NCBI GenBank assembly: GCA_036490715.1
Contig: DASXDL010000026.1
Span: 124,001 to 188,000, forward strand
DNA length: 64,000 nucleotides
Direction: 5' to 3'
From: FEN-1191 sp036490715
GTDB taxonomy: Bacteria > Pseudomonadota > Gammaproteobacteria > Steroidobacterales > Steroidobacteraceae
Each line of letters begins with the position of its first letter. The stretch's first letter is position 1. Positions 42,812 to 51,939 of this stretch are shown here, in pieces. The translations under genes were made by a program, and so were the position numbers. The notes under the pieces were generated by a model. The model saw only the letters and a program-made list of their open reading frames with translations, made no database searches and had not been told where the DNA came from.

Positions 42812-43171
42812 TCAGCCGCGTTTCGGATTGGCGGCGTAAATCGCCGCCAGCTGCGGGCTGCTCACGGTCTGGACTGCGCGGGCGATCGCCTGCTCTCGGC
42901 AGGCGTGCGCCTCGACAATGGCCTTGAGATCGCGGATGTCCGGCTGCGGGCACACCACGTTGGCGGCGCCCTGGATGCGCCGGTAAAGAATGTGCGCTCC
43001 CCGATCACTGGTCAGATCCAGATCGGCGTAGCGCACCACGACCGACGGCACGTCGCCGGCCGGCGTAGCCGCGGCGGCCGCACCCGGGGCGGCGCTGAGG
43101 ATGCTGCCGGCAACGAGCGCCAGAGCGGCGCTCAGCACAATCGGGGACTTTGAGTGAATGGTCGCTTTCAT
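42812..43171 (-). CDS. UrcA family secreted protein
   Basis: 119 residues from ATG at 43171, which has AGGAG seven nt upstream; the open frame runs to 43465 but the signal peptide (SPIVLSAALALVAGSILSAAPGAAAAA) fixes the start. The mature part has the UrcA pattern: VVVRYADLDLTSDRGAHILYRRIQGAANVVC, a second Cys in VEAHACREQAIARAV about 20 residues later, and AAIYAANPKRG at the end. The two Cys probably form a disulfide. UrcA proteins are small exported proteins common in Sphingomonadales and Steroidobacter-like bacteria; function unknown. Divergent from the histidine kinase gene. Confidence 0.9.
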   Translation of the reverse strand: MKATIHSKSPIVLSAALALVAGSILSAAPGAAAAATPAGDVPSVVVRYADLDLTSDRGAHILYRRIQGAANVVCPQPDIRDLKAIVEAHACREQAIARAVQTVSSPQLAAIYAANPKRG

Positions 43172-43449
43172 GACAGGGCTCCTGGTGTCGAATGGTCGAA
43201 CTGCAATGGCCTTTCGGCGTGGCGCATATGTTCGATGCCAGGCCCCACCCGCGTCAGCGCGCGCGACTCGATCTGGTCCCGCCCGATGCCGAGTTGGTAC
43301 CAGCGCGTCGGCGCTGCACGGCGGCCTTGCGCACCGGCGCCGCAGTGATCGCGGCAGCCACTGCGGGTTCGTCCCCGTGGTCAACGGATTGGTCCCAAAA
43401 ATAAGCCGCGGTGCCGGGATCGCTGCGATCTGCGCTACGCTATGGGCCG

Positions 43450-44661
43450 ATGGCAATCGATGCACTTCAAACCAGCGGCGTGCTGGAACCGGTCATTACG
43501 ATGCCGGCCGCCGATGAGAAAGATGCGGCGGATCGCGTCGCTGCGGACACGCACTCACGACGCTGGTCGCTGCTGATCATCCTGACCGTATTCTGGATCT
43601 ACGTCGCGCTGTCCAACATCCTGTACGCGCGCGCCATGTCGGCGCAGCTTGATCCGAGTGGCACCGCGCATTTCTTCGCCTCCTGGCCGGCGCGAGCGGT
43701 GCAGCACCTATGCATGTACCCTTTCTTTCTGCTCGCCGTACGACTGTCGTTGCGCATCGGCTGGCGTCCGTCGTGGAAGGCAGTCCCGGCGCAGCTGCTG
43801 GTGGGCCTGGTGTTCGCTACGATCGGCGCGCCGCTGCTTTGGGTCGGCGAGGCGCTGGCGCGCGATGCCACCGAGCACCTGCCGGCGACATCGGTCATGG
43901 GTCACATGGCCGCCGTGCTGCCGGCGATGCACAACTGGCTGGCCAGTGCCACCGGCTTCGTGCTCAGCTACGGCTTTGGTTTGGCGCTGGTCACCGGTTT
44001 CTCGCTCTATCAACGGGTGCGCGATTCGGAGATGCGCGAGGCCGCGCTGCAGCGCGCCTGGAGCGGCGCCCGGCTGGCCGCGCTGCGCATGCAGCTCTCG
44101 CCGCATACATTGTTCAACCTGCTGCACACGATCCGAGGACAGATTGCCTGGGATCCTGCCACCGCGCGCGCCATGGTCGTGCAGCTGGCCGACCTGCTGC
44201 GCCGGCTGCTGGACGCCGGTACTACCGAATTCTCCGAGCTGGCGCGCGAACTCGAGTTCGTGCGGCTGTATCTGGAGCTGCAACAGCAGCGTTTTGCCGA
44301 CCGACTCAGAGTGCGGCTGCCGGACCTCGCATCGCTACCGCGCGTCTGGGTGCCGAGCCTGATCCTGCAGCCACTGATCGAGAACGCCGTGGTGCACGGG
44401 CTGGCCGGTCATGATGGCCCGGTCGAGGTCAGCGTAGACATCGTTCAGGACGCGGACGCGCTATGTCTGCGCGTCAGCAATGGCAAGGCCAGCGGCACAT
44501 TGTCCGGCCAGACTGGCATCGGTATCCGCAACGTGCGTGAGCGGCTCAACGTGCATTTCGATGCAACCGCCAGTTTGAGCAGTGGTCCGAGCGACGCGTC
44601 GCGCTGGCTGGCCGAGATCCGCATGCCACTGCTGCGCGAGCGCCCGCCGACGGAGCGCTAA
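43450..44661 (+). CDS. LytS/YehU-type sensor histidine kinase
   Basis: 403 residues from ATG 43450 (GTG at 43411 would add 13 residues). Four predicted transmembrane helices (WSLLIILTVFWIYVALSNIL; AVQHLCMYPFFLLAVRLSL; VPAQLLVGLVFATIGAPLLW; WLASATGFVLSYGFGLALVTGF), then a His_kinase domain: LSPHTLFNLLHTIRG (phospho-His about 219), LADLLRRLLD, ELEFVRLYLELQQQRF, N-box LQPLIENAVVHGL and GIGIRNVRERL. Membrane sensor of unknown signal. Its TAA overlaps the ATG of the response regulator by one base. Confidence 0.93.
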   Translation: MAIDALQTSGVLEPVITMPAADEKDAADRVAADTHSRRWSLLIILTVFWIYVALSNILYARAMSAQLDPSGTAHFFASWPARAVQHLCMYPFFLLAVRLSLRIGWRPSWKAVPAQLLVGLVFATIGAPLLWVGEALARDATEHLPATSVMGHMAAVLPAMHNWLASATGFVLSYGFGLALVTGFSLYQRVRDSEMREAALQRAWSGARLAALRMQLSPHTLFNLLHTIRGQIAWDPATARAMVVQLADLLRRLLDAGTTEFSELARELEFVRLYLELQQQRFADRLRVRLPDLASLPRVWVPSLILQPLIENAVVHGLAGHDGPVEVSVDIVQDADALCLRVSNGKASGTLSGQTGIGIRNVRERLNVHFDATASLSSGPSDASRWLAEIRMPLLRERPPTER

Positions 44662-45446
44662 TGCGGGTGATGATCGTCGATGATGAGCCGGCCGCGCGCC
44701 GCACGCTGCGCGAGTGTTGCGCAAAGGAGCCGGACCTTCAGGTCGCAGGCGAGTACGGCGACGGCGAGCGCGCGCTGGAGGCGATCCGCGCACAACCGCC
44801 GGAGCTGCTATTCCTGGACATCCAGATCGAGCCGATGAATGGCATCACGCTGGCGCGTTCGCTCGATCTGCAGAGCCTGCCATTCATCGTATTCGTGACC
44901 GCATACGATCACTACGCGTTGCAGGCCTTCGAGGTCAGCGCCACGGACTATCTGTTGAAGCCGTTCGACGATCAGCGCTTTCGAGAAACGCTGGCTCGCG
45001 TTCGCAGACGGCGCGGCGCTGAGGCGCTGACGACCCGCCAGGACGCGCTGTTCTCGCTGCTGACACAGCTGGAACACAACGTGCGCACGCTGTCGACCAC
45101 GGCTCCCAGAATCCTGGCGGAATCAGGCAGCCGGATGCACATGCTCGACGTCGCGAGCATCGAGCTGGTTGAAGGCGATCGCAACTACGTCAAGCTGCTC
45201 GCCGGACGCGAGGTATATCACGCACGCAGCACCATGCAGCAGGCCGAGCAGTCGCTGCAGAGCCAACCGATGCTGCGGATCAGCCGCTCCTGCCTGGTCA
45301 ACGTCAACCATATCAAGGAAATCAGCCGCACACCGCGCGGCGATCTGATCTTCGTGCTTGCCTGCGGTACCACCGTCACCAGCAGCGAGGGTTACCGCGA
45401 GGCGGTTCGCGACTACCTGAAGAATCTCAAGATCACCGAATCTTGA
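44661..45446 (+). CDS. LytTR family response regulator
   Basis: 261 residues. Receiver domain: MRVMIVDDEPAARRTL, phospho-acceptor Asp53 in LFLDIQIEPMNG, FVTAYDHYALQAFEVSATDYLLKPF with Lys100. C-terminal LytTR DNA-binding domain from about 150: HMLDVASIELVEGDRNYVKLL, YHARSTMQQAEQSL, RISRSCLVNVNHIKEI. Acts with the adjoining kinase to regulate transcription; target genes cannot be told. The nearest candidates are the divergent UrcA gene or the PQQ-linked genes, by position only. Confidence 0.94.
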   Translation: MRVMIVDDEPAARRTLRECCAKEPDLQVAGEYGDGERALEAIRAQPPELLFLDIQIEPMNGITLARSLDLQSLPFIVFVTAYDHYALQAFEVSATDYLLKPFDDQRFRETLARVRRRRGAEALTTRQDALFSLLTQLEHNVRTLSTTAPRILAESGSRMHMLDVASIELVEGDRNYVKLLAGREVYHARSTMQQAEQSLQSQPMLRISRSCLVNVNHIKEISRTPRGDLIFVLACGTTVTSSEGYREAVRDYLKNLKITES

Positions 45447-45452
45447 CCCGAT

Positions 45453-46247
45453 TCAGCCGAATGCACTCTTGACCACACCGCCATCGACCCGCAGCGCCGC
45501 GCCGGTGGTGGCCGATGACAGCGGACTGGACACATAGGTGACCAGGGAAGCGACCTCCTCGGTGGTGGCGAAACGCCTGATCAGCGACGTCGGTCGTACC
45601 TTGTCGAAGAAATCGGCTTCGATCTGCTGAAAGCTCTTATTGTCCGACTTGGCCAAAGCGGCGACGAAATCGTCGACGCCGCGCGAGCGCGTTGGACCCG
45701 GGAGGACGCTGTTGACGGTGATTCCGGTACCGGCGAGTGATTCTGCGAGCCCGCGCGAAACCGCCAGCTGCGCGGTCTTGGTGGTGCCGTAGTGAATCAT
45801 CTCGGCCGGAATCTGAATGCCGCTCTCGCTGGAAATGAAGATGATCCGCCCCCAGTTGGCGCGCCTCATCGCCGGCAGGCACAGGCGCGCAAGTCGCACG
45901 CCGCTGAGCACGTTGACCTCGAACAGGCGCATCCAGTCGGCATCGGCGATGTCGTCGAAACGCCGCGCCTCGTAGATGCCCAGATTGTTCACCAGGATTT
46001 CAATATCCGGGAACTGCTTGACCAATTGCTCGGCGACCGCGGCGCGACTCAGGTCGCCGGCAAAGCCGTGAATCTGCACGCCGGTGTCGGCCTTTATCTG
46101 GCCGACCACTTGGTCGACGGCTGATTGTTCTCTGCCATTGACGATCACGCGCGCGCCTTCGCGCGCCAGACTTGCGGCGATGGCGCGGCCGATGCCGGCG
46201 GTGCTGGCGCTGACGGCGGCGAGCTTGTGCTTGAGTTTCAGGTCCAT
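45453..46247 (-). CDS. Short-chain dehydrogenase/reductase (SDR)
   Basis: 264 residues, classical SDR: cofactor loop SASTAGIGRAIA (TGxxxGIG-like, with Ser-Ala replacing the usual Thr-Gly), LVNNLG(I), catalytic Ser in FISSES, Tyr-Lys in HYGTTK, and PGPTRSRG. NAD(P)-dependent oxidoreductase in the cytoplasm, closest by feel to the FabG-like SDRs. The GAGG ribosome site overlaps the stop of the preceding small secreted-protein gene, so they form one operon. Its stop is 6 nt from the response-regulator stop (convergent). Substrate unknown. Confidence 0.9.
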   Translation of the reverse strand: MDLKLKHKLAAVSASTAGIGRAIAASLAREGARVIVNGREQSAVDQVVGQIKADTGVQIHGFAGDLSRAAVAEQLVKQFPDIEILVNNLGIYEARRFDDIADADWMRLFEVNVLSGVRLARLCLPAMRRANWGRIIFISSESGIQIPAEMIHYGTTKTAQLAVSRGLAESLAGTGITVNSVLPGPTRSRGVDDFVAALAKSDNKSFQQIEADFFDKVRPTSLIRRFATTEEVASLVTYVSSPLSSATTGAALRVDGGVVKSAFG

Positions 46248-46254
46248 GACATCC

Positions 46255-46713
46255 TCACATTCGGCTCAGCATGGTGATCGCGGCCGCGGTGAGCGCCGAA
46301 TCCGAGACACCCGGGTGCACGCCGATCCGTACCAGGACCGCGCCGCGGCGAAAACAGATGCCGCTGCGGCTGCTGCCGTTGCGGGTGATCGAGGCCTGAT
46401 CGCCGACATTGTCTACCGGCACAATCGCGAGCTCGCTCGACCCGGGCGCGGGCGCCGCCCAACGGGCGAAGTTAGCGCGCGCGCTGGCCGCATCGGGCTC
46501 GACCTTTACGCTGATCTCAAGCGCATTGGCCGCTGCTCCGCCTGAGCCGTAGTAACGACATTCGCCGCCGCCAGCATGGCCGCCCAGCGCCAGCGGCACG
46601 CCGGCGACCGTCGATGCCTCGATCGCCGTGAGCAGCTGGCAGGCATCGGGCGCGCTGCCAGCCCACGCGGCTGGACAGGCAGTCGCGACCAGAAAAAAAA
46701 GCACCCGGAGCAT
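46255..46713 (-). CDS. Small exported protein of unknown function (DUF3558-like pattern)
   Basis: 152 residues from ATG 46713, which gives a clean signal peptide (MLRVLFFLVATACPAAWAGS). A GTG at 46770 overlapping the upstream stop (GTGA) is in frame and could be the coupled start, adding 19 residues. Mature part: DACQLLTAIEASTVAGVPLALGG, GECRYYG, then LEISVKVEPDAASARANFARW and NVGDQASITRNGSSRSGICFRRGAVLVRI. Three Cys residues may form disulfides. The opening resembles DUF3558-type proteins, but that is uncertain. Lies in an operon between the spermidine-synthase fusion and the SDR. Confidence 0.72.
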   Translation of the reverse strand: MLRVLFFLVATACPAAWAGSAPDACQLLTAIEASTVAGVPLALGGHAGGGECRYYGSGGAAANALEISVKVEPDAASARANFARWAAPAPGSSELAIVPVDNVGDQASITRNGSSRSGICFRRGAVLVRIGVHPGVSDSALTAAAITMLSRM

Positions 46714-46766
46714 CGATGAGAATACTAGTACATCGGCGCGGCCGGCACGATGAATCCTGCCGCCGA

Positions 46767-49748
46767 TCACGGCGCCGGTACAGGTGCCGGTGAGCGTGCC
46801 AGTGCCTTGAGTTCGCGCAGCGCGAACTCGAATCGCCCGCCATGATCGACCTTATCCCACTGTTGATCGAGCAGCGTTCGCGCCCGCTGCGCATCGCCCT
46901 GTCGAAGATAGACCGCCGCGGTAACGGTGGTCACATAGGCGCGATCGTCGCCAGATTCGGGCACATCACTGGCGAGCAAAGCGCTTCCGAGCGTTGCGAT
47001 CTGCGTCAGATCGCGCCTCGCGACCGCCTGCAGCAGATCGATCCACGCCCGAGTCTCGCCGGTGAGCGTGCCATAACACGGGCTTGCCGTGATCATGCTC
47101 CAGATCCCATCGAGCTCGGCGGCGCTCAGGAATGCGGTGGTCTCGTCGCTGATGCCGCGCACGGCGTTCTGCCAATCGCCGCCTTCATCGGCGTCGCTGC
47201 AGTACTCGCGCGGCATGTTGATGGTGTGCAGATAGGCGGCGGTGTATGGATCCATGCTGTCGCGGCCGGTTCCCGCGACGCTGGATCGAATATTCAGGGC
47301 GCGGCCCACCAGCCGATCGCGGAACAAGGCGCTGTCGAGCGCGGGCTCGCGCGTCGGACCGGCCGGCGCGCTGCCCGTGAGCAGTTCGAACAGCGGAATC
47401 GACAATACCGTTAGGGCCGGCAGGTCGATCGCATTGCGCCGCAGATAGCGCAGCCGCGGACCGTTCAGATCGATATACGGATAGAAATCGGAATTCGCCG
47501 GATCCGGGAACGACTGCAGCAGAGGGCCGATGGTGCGATTGTCGCCAATCTCGCGACTGTCGAAGTCGGCCACCGACTGGATCCCCACGCGATCGAGCTC
47601 CGAGCGCATCAGCGGCGCCTGCAGCAGTTGCGCATCCGGTTGCCGCAGCGTCCGGCCGCGAGTGGCGATGATCAGCAGGTCGACGTCGTCGACGTTATAG
47701 AGTGCGTAGGCGCCGAAATGCGGCGCGAGTGCCTTGACCACCGACGCGACAATCCCGGTGTTGGTTTCGTACAGCTGCATCCACTGGGCGAAATAGCCAT
47801 CCGGTGTCAGGTAGTGGGTGATGCGATCGTAGAATTCGTCCGAGAACAGCGTGGCGACGCCGCTGACCCAGGGATTGGATGGTTCGGAGACGATCAGATC
47901 GTATCGCTGGTGCGAGGTAGCAAAGAAGGTCCTGGCATCCTCGATGACGATGTGGCTGCGCGGATCCTCGAACACGTTGTGGATGCGAGCCAGATAGCCC
48001 TTGCGGGCCGCCTGTATCATGAATGGCTCGATCTCGATCGAATCGAGCCGTTGCACCCGATCGGAGGCCAGCAGCGTATGGGTGGTAAGCCCGGAGCCGA
48101 AGCCGATGTTGGCGACGCGCAGCGGGTGCGGCTGCATGCTCAATGGCAGCGCCGCGGCCATCACCATCGTCACTTCATCGGGTGAAGGTACGCCCGGCCC
48201 CATCTGGATGCCGGCATCGGGCTTGCCGTTGGTCGCAATCGTGACGCGGCCATTCTTCTCCACCAGGCTGATCGTCGCGGTCTTGCCGTCGCGCAAGTAG
48301 TCGACCACGGCGCCTTCCGGCACGGTCGCCGAGCCGGTGCGATAGACCCCCGAGGTCATGCGCAGCGGATCCGGATGCACCAGCAGCCAGGTGAGTGCGA
48401 AGGCTGCCAGGCAGGCTGCCAGCGCGACGGCGGCTGGCGGCGCCAGGCGGGTGCGACCGAGCACCCTCGACAGGCCGACACCGATGTGAATCGCAGCGCC
48501 CGTGAGTATCACGCCCTTGACGCCGATGGCCGGCATCAGCAGGTGCGTCGTCACCAGCACGCCGAGGATGGCACCCAGGGTGTTGGCGGAGTAGATCGTG
48601 CCAATGGCGCGCTCGCCGCGGCCGCGGCGCATGAGCTCGCGGGTCAGCAGCGGCAGTGTCATGCCGGCGCAGAAGGTGGCAGGAATCATGATGATGGCGC
48701 AAATGATCTGGCTGACCAGGTTGAATCCAACATAGCCGTCAGGGGTGCGCGCAAAGCTGCGCAGGAACCAGGCCATGGCGTCGAAACTCAGGTTGTAAGC
48801 CGCCATGGTCAGGGCCGCGAGCGTGCCCATAACGATCATGACCCAGGCCACGTACGCCAGCGGATCGCCGATGCGCTCGATGCGGCGGCGCACGTACAGA
48901 CCACCGCAGGCCAGTCCGAAGATGAACGCAGCCAGCATCAGCTCGAACGAGTGCGTGGCGCTACCCAGCACCAAGCTGAGCATCCGGATCCATCCAAGTT
49001 CATAGAGGAACGAGGCCACGCCGGACAGAAAGGCCGCGGTCACAAACCAGCGACCCAGGCCATCGGCGCGAGACTGCCGGCCGGGTGAACTGGGCGGCTC
49101 GGCCGCCGGCTCGCGCTGCGCGCGCACCGCCCAACCCACCGCCAGGGCCAGGGCCAGGTTGAGCCATCCGGCGGTCCGGATTGTTCCGGGCAGACCGACC
49201 CAGGCGATCAGCACGAAGCCGCTGACCAGCACCCCGACCGCGGCGCCCAGACTATTGGTGAAGTACAACGTCGCCAGCGTCTCGCCGGGCCGCTGCGGCC
49301 AGCGCCGGATCAGACCGCCACTGATCAGAGGGAACGTCATGCCCAGCAGCGTCGACTGCGGAAAGATCAGCAGCGCTCCGAGGGTCCACTCGTAGAGCTG
49401 GATCGATAGCGGCGCGGACAGCCGCGGAATCACGCCGGCAAATGAATACTCCGTGGCGGCCAGATACAACGGATGGAAGACCAGACCGAATATCCCGATC
49501 AGCGCCTCCACCAGCACGTAGCCCCACAGCAGCCGCCGGATGTGAACCGACCAGTGCGCGATCAGCCAGGAGCCCAAGGCCATCCCGCCCATGAAAATGG
49601 CGAGCACCAGCGTCTGCGCATAGGCGGCGTGGCCCAGAAACAGCTGCAGGTAGTGCGACCAGATGGATTCGTAGATCAGCCCGGTGAATCCCGAGACTAC
49701 GAATACGGCAAGCAGGAAACGGCGCCGCCCCGAATCGGACAATGACAT
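46767..49748 (-). CDS. Fused MFS-like membrane domain + spermidine synthase-like methyltransferase-fold protein
   Basis: 993 residues from ATG 49748 (frame open to 49790). N-terminal half is polytopic, starting FLLAVFVVSGFTGLIYESIWSHYL, with about 14 helices in two similar halves (GGMALGSWLIAH; FIFGLACGGLYVRRR). From about 520 a spermidine/spermine-synthase fold: VANIGFGSGLTTHTLL, DSIEIEPFMIQAARK, IVIEDARTFFATSHQRYDLIVSEPSNPWVSGVATLFS. A C-terminal ~200-residue helical TPR-like region ends the protein. Membrane-bound aminopropyl transferases of this fusion type are widespread but poorly characterised. First gene of a three-gene operon with the small exported protein and SDR. Confidence 0.85.
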   Translation of the reverse strand: MSLSDSGRRRFLLAVFVVSGFTGLIYESIWSHYLQLFLGHAAYAQTLVLAIFMGGMALGSWLIAHWSVHIRRLLWGYVLVEALIGIFGLVFHPLYLAATEYSFAGVIPRLSAPLSIQLYEWTLGALLIFPQSTLLGMTFPLISGGLIRRWPQRPGETLATLYFTNSLGAAVGVLVSGFVLIAWVGLPGTIRTAGWLNLALALAVGWAVRAQREPAAEPPSSPGRQSRADGLGRWFVTAAFLSGVASFLYELGWIRMLSLVLGSATHSFELMLAAFIFGLACGGLYVRRRIERIGDPLAYVAWVMIVMGTLAALTMAAYNLSFDAMAWFLRSFARTPDGYVGFNLVSQIICAIIMIPATFCAGMTLPLLTRELMRRGRGERAIGTIYSANTLGAILGVLVTTHLLMPAIGVKGVILTGAAIHIGVGLSRVLGRTRLAPPAAVALAACLAAFALTWLLVHPDPLRMTSGVYRTGSATVPEGAVVDYLRDGKTATISLVEKNGRVTIATNGKPDAGIQMGPGVPSPDEVTMVMAAALPLSMQPHPLRVANIGFGSGLTTHTLLASDRVQRLDSIEIEPFMIQAARKGYLARIHNVFEDPRSHIVIEDARTFFATSHQRYDLIVSEPSNPWVSGVATLFSDEFYDRITHYLTPDGYFAQWMQLYETNTGIVASVVKALAPHFGAYALYNVDDVDLLIIATRGRTLRQPDAQLLQAPLMRSELDRVGIQSVADFDSREIGDNRTIGPLLQSFPDPANSDFYPYIDLNGPRLRYLRRNAIDLPALTVLSIPLFELLTGSAPAGPTREPALDSALFRDRLVGRALNIRSSVAGTGRDSMDPYTAAYLHTINMPREYCSDADEGGDWQNAVRGISDETTAFLSAAELDGIWSMITASPCYGTLTGETRAWIDLLQAVARRDLTQIATLGSALLASDVPESGDDRAYVTTVTAAVYLRQGDAQRARTLLDQQWDKVDHGGRFEFALRELKALARSPAPVPAP

Positions 49749-49863
49749 GGTGACGCGCACCTTACAGCAAGCATCGGCCAATGTGCACACCGAAGCGTCG
49801 GTCCAACACCTAGAGCTCTACAAGGAGCAGACCGGCAGATCGCAGTTCCGGTAGCATCGCCGG

Positions 49864-50868
49864 GTGGCGATGCAACAGCGTCAACTGGGAACAAGCGGAC
49901 CACAAGTCAGCGCGCTCGGCCTGGGCTGCATGTCCATGTCGGGCATGTACGGACCCTCGCAGCGCGACGAGAGCATCGCCACCCTGCATGCCGCGCTCGA
50001 TGCCGGCGTGACGCTGCTTGATACCGGCGACTTCTACGGCATGGGCCACAATGAATTGCTGATCGCCGAGGCCCTGCGGCGTGACACGCGTTCGCGCCCA
50101 TTCATCAGCGTGAAGTTCGGTGCGCTGCGTGGCCCTTCCGGCGAATGGGGCGGTTACGACGCGCGGCCGGCGGCCATCAGGAATTTTGTGGCCTACTCGC
50201 TGCAGCGCCTCGGCGTCGATCACATCGACATCTATCGTCCGGCGCGCCTGGATCCCAACGTCCCAATCGAAGACACCATCGGCGCGATCGCCGAGCTGAT
50301 CAAGGCCGGCTACGTTCGCTACATCGGATTGTCCGAGGTGGGTACTGCGACCATTCGCCGCGCCGCCGCCGCGCACCCGATCTGTGACCTGCAGATCGAA
50401 TATTCGCTGATCTCGCGCGGCATCGAGGATGGCATACTCGCCACCTGTCGCGAGCTGGGCATTGCCATCACCGCCTACGGGGTGTTGTCCCGCGGCCTCA
50501 TCAGCGGCCATTGGCGCAAGGACCAGCCCAGCGGCCAGCGGGATTTTCGGGCGCACAGCCCGCGCTTTCAGGCCGGCAATGTCGATCGCAATCTGGCGTT
50601 GGTCGAAGCGCTGCGCCGCATCGCAGACTCCCGCGGCATCACGGTGGCGCAGCTCGCGATCGCCTGGGTCATCGCCCAGGGCGCCGACATCGTGCCGTTG
50701 ATAGGCGCACGTACGCGCGAGCGGCTGGCCGAGGCGCTGGGCGCCCTCGACGCCAGGCTGAGCAGCGAGGATTTCGCCGCGATCGAGCGCGCGGTTCCGA
50801 AGGGCGCGGCGGCCGGGGATCGTTACCCGGCTGCGCAAATGCGCCAGCTGGACAGCGAGCAGCGATAA
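49864..50868 (+). CDS. Aldo/keto reductase family protein
   Basis: 334 residues, starting GTG 49864 (ATG 49870 two codons later is equally possible). TIM-barrel AKR: LGTSGPQVSALGLGCMSMSGMYG, catalytic Asp/Tyr region TLLDTGDFYGMGHNE, Lys in ISVKFGA, then HIDIYRPARLDPNVPIEDTIGA, YIGLSEV, and the NADPH-binding LIGARTRERLAEALGAL. The usual catalytic His (in YYQHR-type motifs) is replaced: the sequence reads YRPARLDP. I believe this variant occurs in some AKR13-like proteins. NADPH-dependent carbonyl reductase, substrate unknown. Divergent from the spermidine-synthase fusion. Confidence 0.9.
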   Translation: MAMQQRQLGTSGPQVSALGLGCMSMSGMYGPSQRDESIATLHAALDAGVTLLDTGDFYGMGHNELLIAEALRRDTRSRPFISVKFGALRGPSGEWGGYDARPAAIRNFVAYSLQRLGVDHIDIYRPARLDPNVPIEDTIGAIAELIKAGYVRYIGLSEVGTATIRRAAAAHPICDLQIEYSLISRGIEDGILATCRELGIAITAYGVLSRGLISGHWRKDQPSGQRDFRAHSPRFQAGNVDRNLALVEALRRIADSRGITVAQLAIAWVIAQGADIVPLIGARTRERLAEALGALDARLSSEDFAAIERAVPKGAAAGDRYPAAQMRQLDSEQR

Positions 50869-51062
50869 GAGCGCGGTCGCAAGCGGCCGCGATGGTGCGC
50901 GCCGGCCGCAGCGGCTTAGTGACTTGCTTTTTCCGGTTCCGCGGGATTAAACCTGTGGCGTGGCGGCGTAGGATTCATCGTCCTGTCACCGCCTAGAAGA
51001 ACAATTAAATCGGGCAGCTGCCCATGTTCTCGGTCTCATAAAAATCGAAGAGGGAAATCATC
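50869..51062 (+). promoter_or_regulatory. Intergenic region upstream of the GlcG/HbpS-like gene, with palindrome and hairpin
   Basis: GCGGCCG (50883-50889) and CGGCCGC (50903-50909) form a stem after the aldo/keto reductase, with a T-run only about 16 nt later, a weak terminator. GGGCAGCTGCCC (51012-51023) is a perfect 12-bp palindrome 40 nt before the next start and could be an operator. GAGGGA near 51049-51054 is the ribosome site. No gene seen. Confidence 0.4.
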
Positions 51063-51845
51063 ATGCGTGTCTCAAAGCTCAATGCGTTCAATACCGCCGT
51101 CGCATCGACGGCGTTGCTGTGGATGGGTGCGGTAGCGCCGGCCGGCGCCTGGGACTGCTCGTCAGTGCCCGGTCACGCCGCGCTGAAACAAGCCCTGAAG
51201 ATGGCTCAAGCGGTGTCCAACGGCGGCTTCGGTCTGGACATGTGGGGTACGATCGTCGATCGGGACGGAACGGTGTGCGCGGTCGCATTCACCGGTGCGG
51301 ACCGGGGTTCACAGTGGCCCGGCAGCCGGGTGATCTCGGCGCAGAAGGCCTACACGGCCAATGCCTTCAGCTTGCCTCAGCTCGCCTTGTCCACCGCCAA
51401 TCTTTACACCGCAGTGCAGCCGGGCGGCAGCCTGTACGGCCTGCAGCACAGTAATCCGGTCGATCCGGCCATCGCCTACCTTGGACCGGCGGCCGATTTC
51501 GGTACCCCCTCGGATCCGATGGTCGGTCACCGCGTCGGCGGCGTGAACGTCTTTGGTGGCGGCCTGGCGCTCTATAACCACGCCGGCGTGCTGATCGGCG
51601 CCATCGGCGTCAGCGGTGACAGTTCCTGCGCCGACCACAATATCGCCTGGCGCACCCGCAATCATCTCGGTCTGGACAACGTGCCAGCGGGCGTCAGCGG
51701 TGATTCCACGCGTCCCGACAATATTGTCTATGACATCACGCCGGCGTCTGGCCTTCAGATAGGGGTCAGCGCCGGGGGTTGGGGCCATCCGGTCTGCAGC
51801 AGCGCGGCCAAGACGATTGCAGGCTCGCTGCCACCGACCTCCTGA
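51063..51845 (+). CDS. Secreted GlcG/HbpS-like heme-degradation/heme-binding family protein
   Basis: 260 residues with a signal peptide (cleavage near GAWA). The GlcG/HbpS (DUF336) fold is recognised by ALKQALKMAQAVSNGGFGLDMWGTIVDRDGTVCAVAFTG, SRVISAQKAYTANAFSLPQLALSTANLY, VFGGGLALYNHAGVLIGAIGVSGDSSCADHNIAWRTR. Members bind heme or cobalamin, or occur as small subunits near oxidoreductases; this one is periplasmic. Four Cys in the mature part. Stands alone. A palindrome lies upstream and a strong hairpin follows the stop. Confidence 0.85.
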   Translation: MRVSKLNAFNTAVASTALLWMGAVAPAGAWDCSSVPGHAALKQALKMAQAVSNGGFGLDMWGTIVDRDGTVCAVAFTGADRGSQWPGSRVISAQKAYTANAFSLPQLALSTANLYTAVQPGGSLYGLQHSNPVDPAIAYLGPAADFGTPSDPMVGHRVGGVNVFGGGLALYNHAGVLIGAIGVSGDSSCADHNIAWRTRNHLGLDNVPAGVSGDSTRPDNIVYDITPASGLQIGVSAGGWGHPVCSSAAKTIAGSLPPTS

Positions 51846-51856
51846 CGATGGGCACC

Positions 51857-51882
51857 GGAGTCCGCGCGCAGGCGCGGACTCC
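51857..51882. terminator. Strong hairpin after the GlcG/HbpS-like gene
   Basis: GGAGTCCGCGC (51857-51867) and GCGCGGACTCC (51872-51882) form a perfect 11-bp stem with loop GCAG, 12 nt after the stop. There is no T-tract, so it may be a transcript-stabilising hairpin or a Rho-assisted terminator. Confidence 0.45.
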
Positions 51883-51939
51883 CCTGCCGGCTGTCGTTGC
51901 CCGTAGAATCGAGCCGGGATAACTTCCTGAGCGACTCTG

